DNA from: Ferrovibrio sp. MS7
GTDB lineage: Bacteria > Pseudomonadota > Alphaproteobacteria > Ferrovibrionales > Ferrovibrionaceae
Assembly (NCBI RefSeq): GCF_038404985.1
Contig: NZ_JBBKBA010000001.1
Span: 1,950,001-2,014,000 of the forward strand
Reading direction: 5' to 3'
Length of the DNA stretch: 64,000 nucleotides
Below, one piece after another: positions 28,601 through 36,396 of this stretch. Under the pieces are notes generated by a model. It was not told the origin of the DNA. It made no database searches and saw only the letters and a program-made list of their open reading frames with translations. Each line of letters starts with the position of its first letter. The first letter of the stretch is position 1. Position numbers and translations under genes: made by a program.

Positions 28601-30239
28601 CGGTGCGGATATCATTACCCTGGTCGGCTCGCTGGCCGCGAATACCCTGATCGATCTTGGCGTCGGCGCCGATAGCCTGACGCTGGCAGATGCGGTCAAC
28701 GAGATCACGCTGAGCAATATCGAAACCCTCCAGGGTGGTGCGCTCGCCGATACGGTGACGCTGAGCGGCACCATGAGCAATGCCAGCATTGATCTCGGCG
28801 ATGGTGGCGATGTGCTGGTGCTGGCTGATGGCGGCAACACGATCACGGTCTCGAATGTCGAAACCCTGACCGGCGGCAGTGGCAATGATGTCATCACACT
28901 GGGCGCCAGCCTGGCCGATGCCGTGATCGACCTTGGCGCCGGCACGGATACCCTGACGCTTTCGGCCGATGGCGGCAGCGCCACCATCGCCAATGTGGAA
29001 GTGCTGATCGGCGCGGCGGGCGACGATGTCATCACCTTGTTGGGCAATCTCACGGTGGCCAGCCTGGATCTTGGCGCCGGCAGCGACAGCCTGACGCTCG
29101 CCGATGGCGGCAACAGCCTGACGGCCAGCAATATCGAAACCCTGACCGGCGGCAGTGGCAATGATGTTGTCACGCTCGGTGCTGGCGGCAACACCATCCT
29201 GGTCGATGGCATCGAGACGCTGACCGGTGGTGCGGGTGCCGACAATGTCACGCTCGCCAATGGCGGCGTCACGCTCACCATCTCCGGCATTGAAACGCTG
29301 AATGGCGGCAGCGGTGCCGACAGCGTCACGCTTGTCGATGGCGGCAATACCATCACCATGAGCGGCATCGAAACCTTGATCGGCGGCAGTGGCAATGATG
29401 CCGTCACCTTCACGCAAGGGGTGGAGCCCGGCGCCATACTGGATCTTGGTGCCGGCAATGACAGTCTGAAGCTGGCCGATGGCGGCAACGAACTGACGGT
29501 CAGCAATATCGAGACGGTGATCGGCGGCACTGGCGCCGACAGCCTGACGCTCAGCGATGCCGGCGGCAGCATCACGGTCAGCAGCATCGAGACACTGACC
29601 GGCGGCAGCGGTGCCGACAATGTGACCCTGACTACCGCTTTCACCGGCGACAGCATCGATCTGGGTGCCGGCCTCGATACGCTGACCCTGGCCAATGGCA
29701 CCAATACCATTACCACTGCCGGCATCGAGACCGTGAATGGCGGCACCGGCGCCGACACTATCACGCTCGGCGGCAGTCAGGCCGGCTTCGTCTTCGGTGG
29801 TGGTGGCAACGACACGATCGCCGGCAGCGTCGGCGCCGATACCTTGGTCGGTGGCGGCGGCACCAACAGTCTTACTGGCGGTGCCGGCAATGACCGTTTC
29901 GTATTCGACAGCACCAGCGGCAATACCACGGTGCTGGACATGGGCAGCGGCGACAAGATCGCCTTTGATACCAATAACAACAGCACGCTGACCGGCAACG
30001 CCTTCGTGCTGGCCGATCAACTGGTCGATAACGTCAATATCAAGATGGTGGCCGATGCGGTGGCCCGCGCCGCGACGCAGCTTGGCGAGGGCGGCTTCGT
30101 CTATCAGCAGGATACCGGCCAGCTCTACTACGAGGCCAATGGCGACTTCTTCAGCGGCAGCTCCATGCTGATCGGCAAGGTCACCACCGATGGCAGCACG
30201 CCCTGGACTTACGATTTCAGCGTCTTCCGCGAACTCTAA
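22677..30239 (+). CDS. Giant RTX-like tandem-repeat surface or secreted protein
   Basis: About 2520 residues. GTG 22677 is chosen because AAGGAGAGG (22660-22668) lies 8 bp upstream; the frame is open slightly further back. There is no N-terminal signal peptide. About 52 tandem units fill residues 64-2348, each beginning with N/G-V/I-E-T-L/I and GGSGAD. Most are 45-47 residues (VETLTGGSGADxITL half plus IDLGxGNDSLxLADGGNT half); five are 26 residues. The end (from residue about 2370) has classical nonapeptides (GGGGNDTIA, GGAGNDRFV) and a roughly 110-residue tail ending DFSVFREL. This composition (Gly/Asp/Thr-rich, only one Cys) fits a calcium-binding beta-roll or beta-helix exported by a type I system. 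No ABC/MFP/TolC export genes are adjacent. It may be an adhesin, biofilm or S-layer-like protein; the function is unknown. Confidence 0.85.
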   Translation: MPVVVNLGDGGNTQTYGKVDILVSGSGADAITITSPAAAANINLGGGADSLVLQGASNTATVGNVETLTGGSGADTITLGAPLSGGQIDLGGGNDSLRLAHGTNSLTLLNVETVIGGTGADNITLGNAVTKGSFSLGDGADKLQLANGGNTISVAGVETLTGGSGADIVIATGALPNAQIDLGGGADSFMLGTGVNNVTLANVETITGVGGADTVTLSTDLTGGKVDLGGGNDSLKLTNGGNNGTVLNVETLTGGNGADQITLGGKGSADLGLGNDKVTITDAGGSFTLANIESIQGGAGADKITLTTSLTTSSSVDLGAGSDSIALANTGNTAVISNAETVQGGSGGDAITLGTAVSNGSVDLGGGNDSLKLADGGNTITVANVETITGGAGADVVTVSTPLVNSTLDLGGGNDQIKLAAGTNTLTLANVETITGGTGADTVTLSTELNGGKVDLGGGNDSLKLANGGNSATIGNVETITGGSGADVITVSGKASIDLGGGSDKVTLSAASTVTLANVESVTGSSGADTVTLTGTLGAGSSIDLGGGTDKLVLANGSNSATISNVENISSGIGNDTIVLGQTISKGSVDLGAGSDKLTLADGVNSLGVSNVETLVGGSGADTVAISSKLTNASIDLGGGSDKLTLVGAGNSASIANVETLVGSSGNDTLTITTGLTNASIDLGAGNDSLKLADGGNSATIANAETITGGNGADLITLSAAAKASIDLGGGNDALKLANAANTVTVASIETLTGGTANDSVVITSALASGAVIDLGGGLDKLTLQNGGTLTVTGIETLITGSTNDSITLANAVAKGNIDLGDGQDSLTLAAGDNTLQLTGIETVTGNSGADSITFTTQATATVNLGAGNDKLALGKGNNAVTLTGVETVTGNAGFDTVTLMDTAASRIDLGAGVDKLILTNGNNTITLAGVENLVGGSGDDAISVTGGITGATYDLGAGSDKLSLGLGTNTLTVSNAETILGGNANDTITLGNAVTGISIDLANGNDSLKLAHGGNSLTLSNVETITGGNDADLITLATTLARGSIELGAGADKLTLADGGPQTLTIGNVETLIGGNGNDSIVFTTGVTGLVDLGDGKDKLTLGNGGNTLTLNNIETIVGGTGADVITLGAALSAASIDLGIGNDKLVLANGVNNITLGGVETLIAGNGDDTITLVNAVGTAGSFDFGGGSDKLILAAGINTVTLSNIETVIGNSGTDSVTLTNTLNGSVDLGAGSDSLTLANGGNILTLTNIETIVGGSGADLITLTGGIAKGSISLGAGSDSLTLGAGANTLTVSGVETLIGNSGADIITLLDAVNGSIDLGDGNDKLTLAGGNNTLTLSNIESVIGNSGVDVITLNTAGTKIYVELGTGGDKLTLANGGNTATIGNVETITGGTGADIITLQAALTTGGKIDLGDGADKLVLANGINTLTLSNIETITGGTGADAVTLTHAVTGIDINLGLGSDSLALTNGGNVLTMSGVETLTSGSGNDSITFGAAVAKGSVDLGGGNDSLTLASGTNTLTLANIETVTGNFGADLLTFTTTLNGGLIDTGLGNDKVVLADGGNTVTLTGVETVIGGVGSDYVTVAAAQGNLQINMGAGADKIVLADGNNNATIGDTEIIIGGTGADTIKLTTALVGQIDLAAGNDRVTLFNGDNNLTLTGVETVIGGTGTDDVRLTDAVTNGSYSLGAGVDTLTLANGTNVITISGVESLFAGSGCDTVTLGAGGNTITLSNVETLIGGAGADIVTLATTYNGEIDLGAGADKLTLADGGNSITLSNVESVIGGSGADVITLDTTVASGNFDLNGGNDRLYLADGGNTLTVTDVETLVGGSGSDKITLNSVLGTGALIDLGDGDDSLTLAGSGNIVTLTNVETIIASAGTDDLTLATTVDNGNISLGAGSDKLKFADGGNTATVTYVETITGGDGADIITLGTAPASGSVDLGDGDDKLVLTAASNTLLVANVETLIGGSGADIITLVGSLAANTLIDLGVGADSLTLADAVNEITLSNIETLQGGALADTVTLSGTMSNASIDLGDGGDVLVLADGGNTITVSNVETLTGGSGNDVITLGASLADAVIDLGAGTDTLTLSADGGSATIANVEVLIGAAGDDVITLLGNLTVASLDLGAGSDSLTLADGGNSLTASNIETLTGGSGNDVVTLGAGGNTILVDGIETLTGGAGADNVTLANGGVTLTISGIETLNGGSGADSVTLVDGGNTITMSGIETLIGGSGNDAVTFTQGVEPGAILDLGAGNDSLKLADGGNELTVSNIETVIGGTGADSLTLSDAGGSITVSSIETLTGGSGADNVTLTTAFTGDSIDLGAGLDTLTLANGTNTITTAGIETVNGGTGADTITLGGSQAGFVFGGGGNDTIAGSVGADTLVGGGGTNSLTGGAGNDRFVFDSTSGNTTVLDMGSGDKIAFDTNNNSTLTGNAFVLADQLVDNVNIKMVADAVARAATQLGEGGFVYQQDTGQLYYEANGDFFSGSSMLIGKVTTDGSTPWTYDFSVFREL
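22866..29720 (+). repeat. Array of about 52 coding tandem repeats (138-bp and 78-bp units)
   Basis: Units were counted by the recurring V/I-E-T/S/N motif. About 47 units are 42-47 codons and five are exactly 26 codons (27807-27884, 29130-29207, 29208-29285, 29286-29363, 29505-29582). The short units keep the VET...GGxGxD half and the final GGNTIT strand but lack the roughly 20-residue IDLGxGNDSLxL block, so lengths change by one structural module without breaking the frame. Four of the five short units lie in the last 0.6 kb. Confidence 0.9.
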
Positions 30240-30242
30240 GGT

Positions 30243-31712
30243 TTAGAAGCTGTAGCCGAGCACGAACTGGCCGAGCCAGATGGTGCGGTCCACTGCTTCA
30301 CCATTACCGGCATTGTTCGCCGTCGCCGACTGCTTCTGGCCGTCGCCGGGCTTGCCCATGCCGCCGACCAGGGTGAGGTTGAGGCCCTTCAGCGGCGTCT
30401 CCCACTGGGCATAGAGGTTCACTTCGTCCATCAGGCGGCGGGAACTGGCGCCATTCGGCACGGCATCGAAGTCATGCCGGTAATAGATGCCACCGAGGCT
30501 GAAGGCTTCGTCGGGCTGCAGCTTCAGATGTATCATCTGGCTGCGCAGATTGCTGTTGCCACCGATATAGCGGGCATAGATTTCGCCCTGATCCCAGGTG
30601 CCGAAGCCACGTGGACCGCCGCCGCTGTAGAGCGAGTCCCAGGATTTGTCGGTGGTGTCGTTGGTGTTGTCGTCGCCGCTGAAGCGTGAGAAGCGATAGC
30701 TCAGCCGCGGCTGCCAGGGCAGGGCGCTGGCCGTGTATTGCGGCTCGGCATACCAGGCCCTGGCCTTCACCTTGCTGCCGGTCTTGTCGTTTTCCTGCAA
30801 GGCATATTCGCCATAGAGGCCGAAGCCGTGGAACCTGTCGGATGGCACCAGGCCGGCACGCAGCGCATAGACATTCAGGCCATCGCGGTTGGCGCCGCCG
30901 CCGGTGGCAGTGGTGTCGGCGTCGTAGATATGCAGATAGGTGGCGCCGAGATACCAGGCGCGCTCCTCGTATTCGCTGCGGCCGTGATCGAGATGCGCGG
31001 AGCCGAACCATTCCAGGTTGGCGCCATAAAGCTGCGTGCTGGGCGAGTCGTTGCCCCGCATGCGCTTCTGGTCGACGCGGCCGGCGAGGTGGAAGAAGTC
31101 GGCGCGCACCGGGTCGGTATTGAGCTTGAGGATGGCGGTGCGCTCGAAGGCACCGCGCGGTCCCATCACATAGGCGCCGCGGCGCCAGCCTTCGGCGGTG
31201 CCATCCACGATCAGGAAGCCATCGCCAATGCTGAAACCCTGGTTGCCGGCGGAGATATCCACGGCATCCTCGCCCAGCGCGGCAAAGGTGGCGCCCGAGC
31301 GCCAGCCGATAAAAGCGTCTTCCAGCGCAAAGTGATCCGGCTGCTGCGCCGTGCCGGCAGTGGCCTGGGCCTCGCCATTGCCGCGCGTGAAGCTGCCGAT
31401 GGCCGAAAGGCCGGCATAGGCGGTGCCGTCGCCGATCGGCTGCTCGATGCCCAGGCCGGGCTTCACGAAGCCCTCGAACCAGTTGCGTTTGCCAGCGCGC
31501 TCGCCATTCGGGCTGTTCGAGGCCCCACCGAATTGTGGATTGGTGACGCTGAAGCCGCCGAAACCTGCATCGAAGGTGAAATTCAGCGTGGCACTGCCAA
31601 GCTCGGTGCTGATGCCCTTCTTTTCATGGTCATCTTCAGCATGAGCGGGCGATGCTGCAAGGTAGAGGCTGGCGGTGAGCAGGAGCAGGGCTGAGGGGCG
31701 GGGCAGGGGCAT
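30243..31712 (-). CDS. Outer-membrane beta-barrel protein (porin-like, alginate-export-family type)
   Basis: About 489 residues from ATG 31712, with signal peptide MPLPRPSALLLLTASLYLAASPAHA; a TTG 12 bp upstream is an alternative. The mature protein alternates polar and aromatic residues in many predicted strands (GWRRGAYVMG, RAWYLGATYLHIYD, GEIYARYIGG) and ends in the aromatic C-terminus LGQFVLGYSF required for outer-membrane insertion. Overall it resembles the AlgE-like 'alginate export' barrel family, which here more probably means a general or substrate-specific channel than alginate secretion. It starts 84 bp after the TonB receptor stop on the same strand with no clear terminator between, so co-expression is likely. 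The substrate is unknown. Confidence 0.75.
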   Translation of the reverse strand: MPLPRPSALLLLTASLYLAASPAHAEDDHEKKGISTELGSATLNFTFDAGFGGFSVTNPQFGGASNSPNGERAGKRNWFEGFVKPGLGIEQPIGDGTAYAGLSAIGSFTRGNGEAQATAGTAQQPDHFALEDAFIGWRSGATFAALGEDAVDISAGNQGFSIGDGFLIVDGTAEGWRRGAYVMGPRGAFERTAILKLNTDPVRADFFHLAGRVDQKRMRGNDSPSTQLYGANLEWFGSAHLDHGRSEYEERAWYLGATYLHIYDADTTATGGGANRDGLNVYALRAGLVPSDRFHGFGLYGEYALQENDKTGSKVKARAWYAEPQYTASALPWQPRLSYRFSRFSGDDNTNDTTDKSWDSLYSGGGPRGFGTWDQGEIYARYIGGNSNLRSQMIHLKLQPDEAFSLGGIYYRHDFDAVPNGASSRRLMDEVNLYAQWETPLKGLNLTLVGGMGKPGDGQKQSATANNAGNGEAVDRTIWLGQFVLGYSF

Positions 31713-31795
31713 GGCGGAGTCCAATTTGGTACAGTTTCACCCTGCCAAGAATCCCCTAACCGTGTAAAGCTGGATCGCCGCCCCTTGTTGCCGGT

Positions 31796-33745
31796 TCAGA
31801 AGGCCATGGCCAGTCCAAGGGTGATTTCGCGGCCACGGATTGGCGCTTCCTCCTTCAATAGGGAGACATGATTGCGTCCCAGCCGATCCGTCAGGTTGTT
31901 GCCTTTGAGTTGCAGCTCAATTGCGCGATTACTCTCGAAGGGGCGGAACGTGAAGGCAGTATTCAGCACTGTGTAGCCGCTGGTGCCGGTTTCGTTGAGG
32001 CCAGTGCGGTTCTGCGCCAGGCGGCCAACCGCCTCAAAGCGAAAACCCAGCATTTCGCTATCGGCAGCGAAGCCGGCGCGGTAGCCGATGGGCGGGATCA
32101 GCGGCAACGGCCGGCCATTGCCACGATCCTCGGCGCGTACATAGTCGAGTCCGCCATCGACACTGAGGTCGAAGCCGGCCCATTGCATGAAGCGCCAAGC
32201 GGCTTCTATTTCGACGCCACGAAAGTCCGCGTCGGTCTGGCTGTACAGCAGTTCATCCAGGCCGGCCTGCTGCGCCCCGGTGAAAGCGCCATAGATGAAG
32301 TTACGGTATCGCGTATTGAACAGGTTAAGCGCGCCGGTGACGTCACCTTGATTCTTGCGCAGCGACCATTCGGCATGCAGCGCGCTTTCCTTGCCCAGGC
32401 CGGTATTGCCGATCTCGAAGGAGCGTGTGGCAAGATGGGCGCCGTTGGAGAACAGCTCCTCTGCCGTCGGTCCGCGCTCAGTGCGCGACAGCGATAAGCC
32501 GGTGGAATAGAGCTTGTTGAAGCGGTAGATGGCGCTGGCGGCAACGCTGCCATTGGTGAAGCTGCGTTCCTGTGCCTGCGAGGGAACGTCGATATTTTGG
32601 TATTCAAGGCGGCCACCCAGCGAGAACTGCCAGGGGCCGGTCTCGAACCGTTCCAGCACAAACAGCGCGTGGCTGTCGGTGACGTTCTGCGGCAGATAGG
32701 CTTCCTCGCCGAGCGCGGTAAAGTCCCGCCGGTTGCTTTGCAGGCCAACGACGCCATCGATGCCGCCGATCTTGTGCACTGCTTCGAGGCGGCCTTCCCA
32801 ACTGTCACTGTTGAAGCGGGTGGCGATTTCCCCTGACGGCTCGATCTCGTCATGCTTGTAATCGCCATAGCCGAGTTTGCCGCGTAATTCGCTGACCAGT
32901 GGCAATGGATCATAAAGACCGAACTGCATGTCGAGGCGAGTCTGGCGCATTGCCAGATGTACCGGATCAGCGCCGGGGATGCCGTAGTAGCTGTGGAAGC
33001 GCGATACCGCCATGCCGGCATAGCCGCCATCGGCAAATATACTGCCGCCCAGCGCACCATTGCGACCGCGCATCGCGGTATTGTCCACGCGACCAGTGGC
33101 GGCGTGATAATCCTCGGCATTGAGGAAGCCGCCTTCGGCATGCAGGGCGACGCGATCCCCGGCTGCCGTGGTGACACTGGCGAAGCTGTCATTGTCGCTG
33201 CTGCTCAGGCTTTTGCCGAGCCGCAGGCTACCGCTGGCACCGTCTTTCGGCATCGCCTGCGGAATCCGGCCATCGATCACGTTGACCACGCCGCCAATGG
33301 CCGAACTGCCATAGAGCAAGGTCGCCGGGCCACGCAGCACTTCGATGCGCGTGGCGCCGCCAATCGGCGTTCCCACGGCATGGTCCGGGCTGACGCTGGC
33401 GGCATCGAAGCTGTCCACGCCATTCTGCAGCACCCGCACACGCGGGCCGCCCTGGCCACGGATCACCGGCCGGCTGGCACCCGGGCCGAAAGCCGTGGCG
33501 GCGATGCCTGGAGTGTGGTCCAGGGCCTCACCCAAGGTGGCGGCATGGCGCAGTCGCAGCGTCTCACCCTCCAGAACCGTGCTGCCTTCCGGGATATCAT
33601 CGGCCTGGGTCGGCAGGGGAGCGCTTACCAGCACCGGCGGCAGCGTTGTTGGAGTCTCGGCGGTCTGCTCTTGGGCCAGCAAAGGCTGAGAAATCAGAGG
33701 AAAAAGGGCGGCGCAGGCGGAGAGCAGGCGGGCGGGCTTGGACAC
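31796..33745 (-). CDS. TonB-dependent outer-membrane receptor, ZnuD-like (probable zinc uptake)
   Basis: 649 residues from GTG 33745 with GAGGA 6 bp upstream and a signal peptide ending SQPLLAQ. The plug domain contains LGEALDHTPGIAATAFGPGASRP-type elements (residues about 70-95), RIEVLRGPATLLYGSSAIGG split across the plug, and VNVIDGRIP; the barrel ends in ITLGLAMAF. The C-terminal NLTDRLGRNHVSLLKEEAPIRGR-type segment (split here) matches the ZnuD zinc receptor group, in which this region is highly conserved. A Zur-like palindrome directly upstream supports regulation by zinc. Energy would come from TonB-ExbBD encoded elsewhere. The metal assignment is inference from family and operator. Confidence 0.88.
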   Translation of the reverse strand: MSKPARLLSACAALFPLISQPLLAQEQTAETPTTLPPVLVSAPLPTQADDIPEGSTVLEGETLRLRHAATLGEALDHTPGIAATAFGPGASRPVIRGQGGPRVRVLQNGVDSFDAASVSPDHAVGTPIGGATRIEVLRGPATLLYGSSAIGGVVNVIDGRIPQAMPKDGASGSLRLGKSLSSSDNDSFASVTTAAGDRVALHAEGGFLNAEDYHAATGRVDNTAMRGRNGALGGSIFADGGYAGMAVSRFHSYYGIPGADPVHLAMRQTRLDMQFGLYDPLPLVSELRGKLGYGDYKHDEIEPSGEIATRFNSDSWEGRLEAVHKIGGIDGVVGLQSNRRDFTALGEEAYLPQNVTDSHALFVLERFETGPWQFSLGGRLEYQNIDVPSQAQERSFTNGSVAASAIYRFNKLYSTGLSLSRTERGPTAEELFSNGAHLATRSFEIGNTGLGKESALHAEWSLRKNQGDVTGALNLFNTRYRNFIYGAFTGAQQAGLDELLYSQTDADFRGVEIEAAWRFMQWAGFDLSVDGGLDYVRAEDRGNGRPLPLIPPIGYRAGFAADSEMLGFRFEAVGRLAQNRTGLNETGTSGYTVLNTAFTFRPFESNRAIELQLKGNNLTDRLGRNHVSLLKEEAPIRGREITLGLAMAF

Positions 33746-33762
33746 GACATCCTCGTTTTTGT

Positions 33763-33794
33763 TACGTTATAATATAATGTTATATTATAACGTA
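33763..33794. promoter_or_regulatory. 32-bp AT-rich palindrome, probable Zur operator
   Basis: TACGTTATAATATAA (33763-33777) and its exact reverse complement (33780-33794) are separated by only 2 bp. The sequence contains two overlapping matches to the Zur-box pattern TGTTATAnTATAACA and -10-like TATAAT hexamers on both strands. It lies 18 bp before the receptor gene start and about 97 bp before rph on the other strand. Binding of zinc-loaded Zur here would block transcription of the receptor under zinc-replete conditions. Confidence 0.75.
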
Positions 33795-33890
33795 TGCGGA
33801 TCGAGCAAGACCTAGATGGCTCGCCCCTTGCCGCTCAAGGTTGGGTCCACTAGAACGACGTATTGTCTTTTCCAGCCAAGGAGTTCGCCC

Positions 33891-34607
33891 ATGCGCCCGA
33901 GCGGCCGCGCCCCCGATCAACTGCGCGCCATCCGGCTCGAGCCGGGCTTCGCCAAATACGCCGAAGGCTCCTGCCTGGTGAAATTCGGCGAGACCCATGT
34001 GCTTTGTGCCGCCACGGTGGAAGAACGCGTGCCGCCGTTCCTGCGCAATACCGGCCGCGGCTGGGTGACGGCGGAATACGGCATGCTGCCGCGCTCCACC
34101 CATAGCCGCACCGAGCGCGAGGCGGCGAAAGGCAAGCAGTCCGGCCGCACGCAGGAAATCCAGCGCCTGGTTGGCCGCTCGCTCCGCGCCGTCACCAAGC
34201 TCGATGGTTTCGGCGAGCGCCAGATCCGCCTCGATTGCGATGTACTGCAGGCCGATGGTGGCACCCGCACCGCCGCGATCACCGGCAGTTGGGTGGCGCT
34301 CTATTTTGCATTCCAGAAGCTGGTGCAGTCCGGCGCCATTCCGGCCATTCCGCTCACCGGCCAGGTGGCGGCGGTAAGCTGCGGCCTGGTGCGCGGCGAG
34401 CCGGTGCTGGATGTCGATTATATCGAAGATAGCGGCGCCGAGGCGGACGCCAATTTCGTGCTCACCGATGCCGGCCATATCGTCGAGATCCAGGGCACGG
34501 CGGAGAAGGAAGCATTCCCCGAGGATGTGTTCCTCGGCATGCTGCGGCTGGCCAAGAAGGGTGTCAGCGAACTGATCACGCTGCAGCGCCAGGCTATAGG
34601 AAAGTAA
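33891..34607 (+). CDS. rph: Ribonuclease PH
   Basis: 238 residues from ATG 33891, with AAGGAG (33878-33883) as ribosome site. Family motifs include [57 protein letters not shown] and [11 protein letters not shown]. RNase PH is a phosphate-dependent 3'-5' exoribonuclease that trims tRNA 3' ends. It is followed after 6 bp by rdgB, then hemW, a gene order common in Alphaproteobacteria. Full length, nothing unusual. Confidence 0.97.
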   Translation: MRPSGRAPDQLRAIRLEPGFAKYAEGSCLVKFGETHVLCAATVEERVPPFLRNTGRGWVTAEYGMLPRSTHSRTEREAAKGKQSGRTQEIQRLVGRSLRAVTKLDGFGERQIRLDCDVLQADGGTRTAAITGSWVALYFAFQKLVQSGAIPAIPLTGQVAAVSCGLVRGEPVLDVDYIEDSGAEADANFVLTDAGHIVEIQGTAEKEAFPEDVFLGMLRLAKKGVSELITLQRQAIGK

Positions 34608-34613
34608 ACTGCC

Positions 34614-35219
34614 ATGGCGCGGCGCTTTGACGGCGGCAAGCTGGTCATCGCCAGCCATAACAAGGGCAAGCTGCGCGAAATCGCGGATCTGCTGCGGCCC
34701 TATAATGTCGATACGGTGTCGGCTGGCGACCTCGGCCTGCCGGAGCCGGAAGAGACCGGCAGCACCTTCGTTGCCAATGCCGAATTGAAGGCGCTGGCTT
34801 CGGCGCGCGGCGCCAACCTGCCGGCTTTGGCCGACGATTCCGGCATGAGCGTCGATTGCCTGCATGGCGATCCCGGCATCTATTCCGCCCGCTGGGCCGG
34901 GCCCGAGAAAGATTTCCAGCTTGCCATGCGCAAGGTGTGGGATGCGGTGGAGAAATCCGGAGTGCAAGGTGTGGTGGTGGCGCAGTTCGTCTGCGTGCTC
35001 ACGCTGGCCTGGCCCGATGGCCATGTGGAAAGCTTTTCCGGCATCCTGCCGGGCCAGCTCGTCTGGCCGCCGCGCGGTCTCAAGGGCTTTGGCTATGATC
35101 CGATGTTCGTCGCCGATGGCCAGGGGTTAAGCTTCGGCGAAATGGAGCCGGAGGCGAAGCACGCGATCAGCCATCGTGCGCTGGCCTTCCGTCAGCTCAT
35201 CGATGCCTGTTTCGCCTGA
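34614..35219 (+). CDS. rdgB: XTP/dITP diphosphatase (RdgB/HAM1 family)
   Basis: 201 residues with the family signatures [52 protein letters not shown] and AISHRALAF. It hydrolyses non-canonical purine triphosphates such as dITP and XTP to keep them out of DNA. Six bp after rph; its end overlaps the start of hemW by 17 bp, indicating an operon. Confidence 0.97.
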   Translation: MARRFDGGKLVIASHNKGKLREIADLLRPYNVDTVSAGDLGLPEPEETGSTFVANAELKALASARGANLPALADDSGMSVDCLHGDPGIYSARWAGPEKDFQLAMRKVWDAVEKSGVQGVVVAQFVCVLTLAWPDGHVESFSGILPGQLVWPPRGLKGFGYDPMFVADGQGLSFGEMEPEAKHAISHRALAFRQLIDACFA

Positions 35220-36387
35220 CAGCATCCCGCAACGCGGTTTCGGCCTCTATGTGCATTGGCCCTTCTGCGTCTCGAAATGCCCCTATTGTGACTTCAATTC
35301 CCATGTCCGCGAGCGTGTCGACGAGGCGCGCTGGCGCTCGGCCTTGCTGGCCGAACTCGATCATTATGCTGCGGCCGGCTATGGCCGGGGCGAGAAGCTG
35401 ACCTCGGTGTTTTTCGGCGGCGGCACGCCTTCGCTGATGGCACCGGAAACCGCTGCCGCCATCCTGCGGCGCGCGGAAAGCCTGTGGGGCTTCGCCGCTG
35501 ACATCGAGATCACGCTGGAAGCCAACCCGAATTCGGCGGAAGCGGCGAAATTCGCCGGTTTCGCCGCAGCCGGCGTCAACCGGCTTTCCATCGGCGTGCA
35601 GAGTTTCGATGCGCAGGTGCTGAAATTCCTGAGCCGCGCCCATGATGCCGATGAAGCGCGCCGCGCCATCGTAGCCGCCCGCGCCGCCGTGCCGCGCTAT
35701 TCCTTCGACCTGATCTATGCCCGGCCCGAGCAATCCGCCGCCGCCTGGCGCGACGAATTGCTTAGCGCTCTCGATCTCGCTGGCGACCACCTTTCGCTCT
35801 ACACCCTCACCATTGAACCGAATACCGGCTTTGCCGGCGCGGTGGCACGCGGCACGCTGCGGCCGATGCCGGCGGATGATCAGGCGGCGCTCTATGACCT
35901 GACGCAGGAGATCATGGCCGAGGCCGGCATGCCGGCCTACGAGATTTCCAACCATGCTAAGCTGGGCGGCGAGAGCCGGCACAACCTGGTCTACTGGCGC
36001 TCTGGCGCCTATCTCGGCATCGGCCCCGGTGCCCATGGCCGCGTGCGCGATACGGCTGGCATCTGGCAGGCGACACAGACCCGGCGCAAGCCGGAAATCT
36101 GGCTGGAGCAGGTAGAGGCCCAGGGCCATGGCCGCGAAACCATCACAGCGATTGATCATCGCGAACGCGCCGAGGAAGCGTTGATGATGGGGTTGCGCCT
36201 GGCGGAAGGCGTGCATGATGCCAACCTGCGCGCGGTCTGCGGCATCGGCCTTGATGATCTGGTGCCGCGCCAGCGTTCGCAGCCACTGGAGGCCGCCGGA
36301 TTGCTCAAGCGCGACGAAGCGCGGCTGGTGGCGACCACGGAAGGCCGGGCTGTGCTGGATGGCCTGCTCGCACGGTTATTGGCCTAG
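35203..36387 (+). CDS. hemW: Radical SAM heme chaperone HemW
   Basis: 394 residues from ATG 35203, which overlaps the rdgB end. The radical SAM motif is C22-x3-C26-x2-C29 followed by Asp-Phe rather than a fourth cysteine, the feature that separates HemW from true coproporphyrinogen oxidase HemN. Other motifs: [48 protein letters not shown] and [20 protein letters not shown]. HemW carries heme to respiratory-chain proteins. The neighbourhood contains two further heme-related genes. Confidence 0.92.
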   Translation: MPVSPDSIPQRGFGLYVHWPFCVSKCPYCDFNSHVRERVDEARWRSALLAELDHYAAAGYGRGEKLTSVFFGGGTPSLMAPETAAAILRRAESLWGFAADIEITLEANPNSAEAAKFAGFAAAGVNRLSIGVQSFDAQVLKFLSRAHDADEARRAIVAARAAVPRYSFDLIYARPEQSAAAWRDELLSALDLAGDHLSLYTLTIEPNTGFAGAVARGTLRPMPADDQAALYDLTQEIMAEAGMPAYEISNHAKLGGESRHNLVYWRSGAYLGIGPGAHGRVRDTAGIWQATQTRRKPEIWLEQVEAQGHGRETITAIDHRERAEEALMMGLRLAEGVHDANLRAVCGIGLDDLVPRQRSQPLEAAGLLKRDEARLVATTEGRAVLDGLLARLLA

Positions 36388-36396
36388 GGGGCTGAC

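Noticed and set aside
22866-29720. The repeat array as a CRISPR or non-coding satellite
   Set aside because: Repeat units vary at synonymous and replacement positions, stay in one frame for over 2000 codons and encode a consistent protein motif; there are no constant repeats with unique spacers.
23049-30020. Long antisense open reading frames (up to about 800 codons) opposite the giant repeat gene
   Set aside because: They follow the repeat period of the sense gene, lack ribosome sites and protein-like composition, and arise from the codon bias of a high-GC repeat. They are shadows, not overlapping genes.
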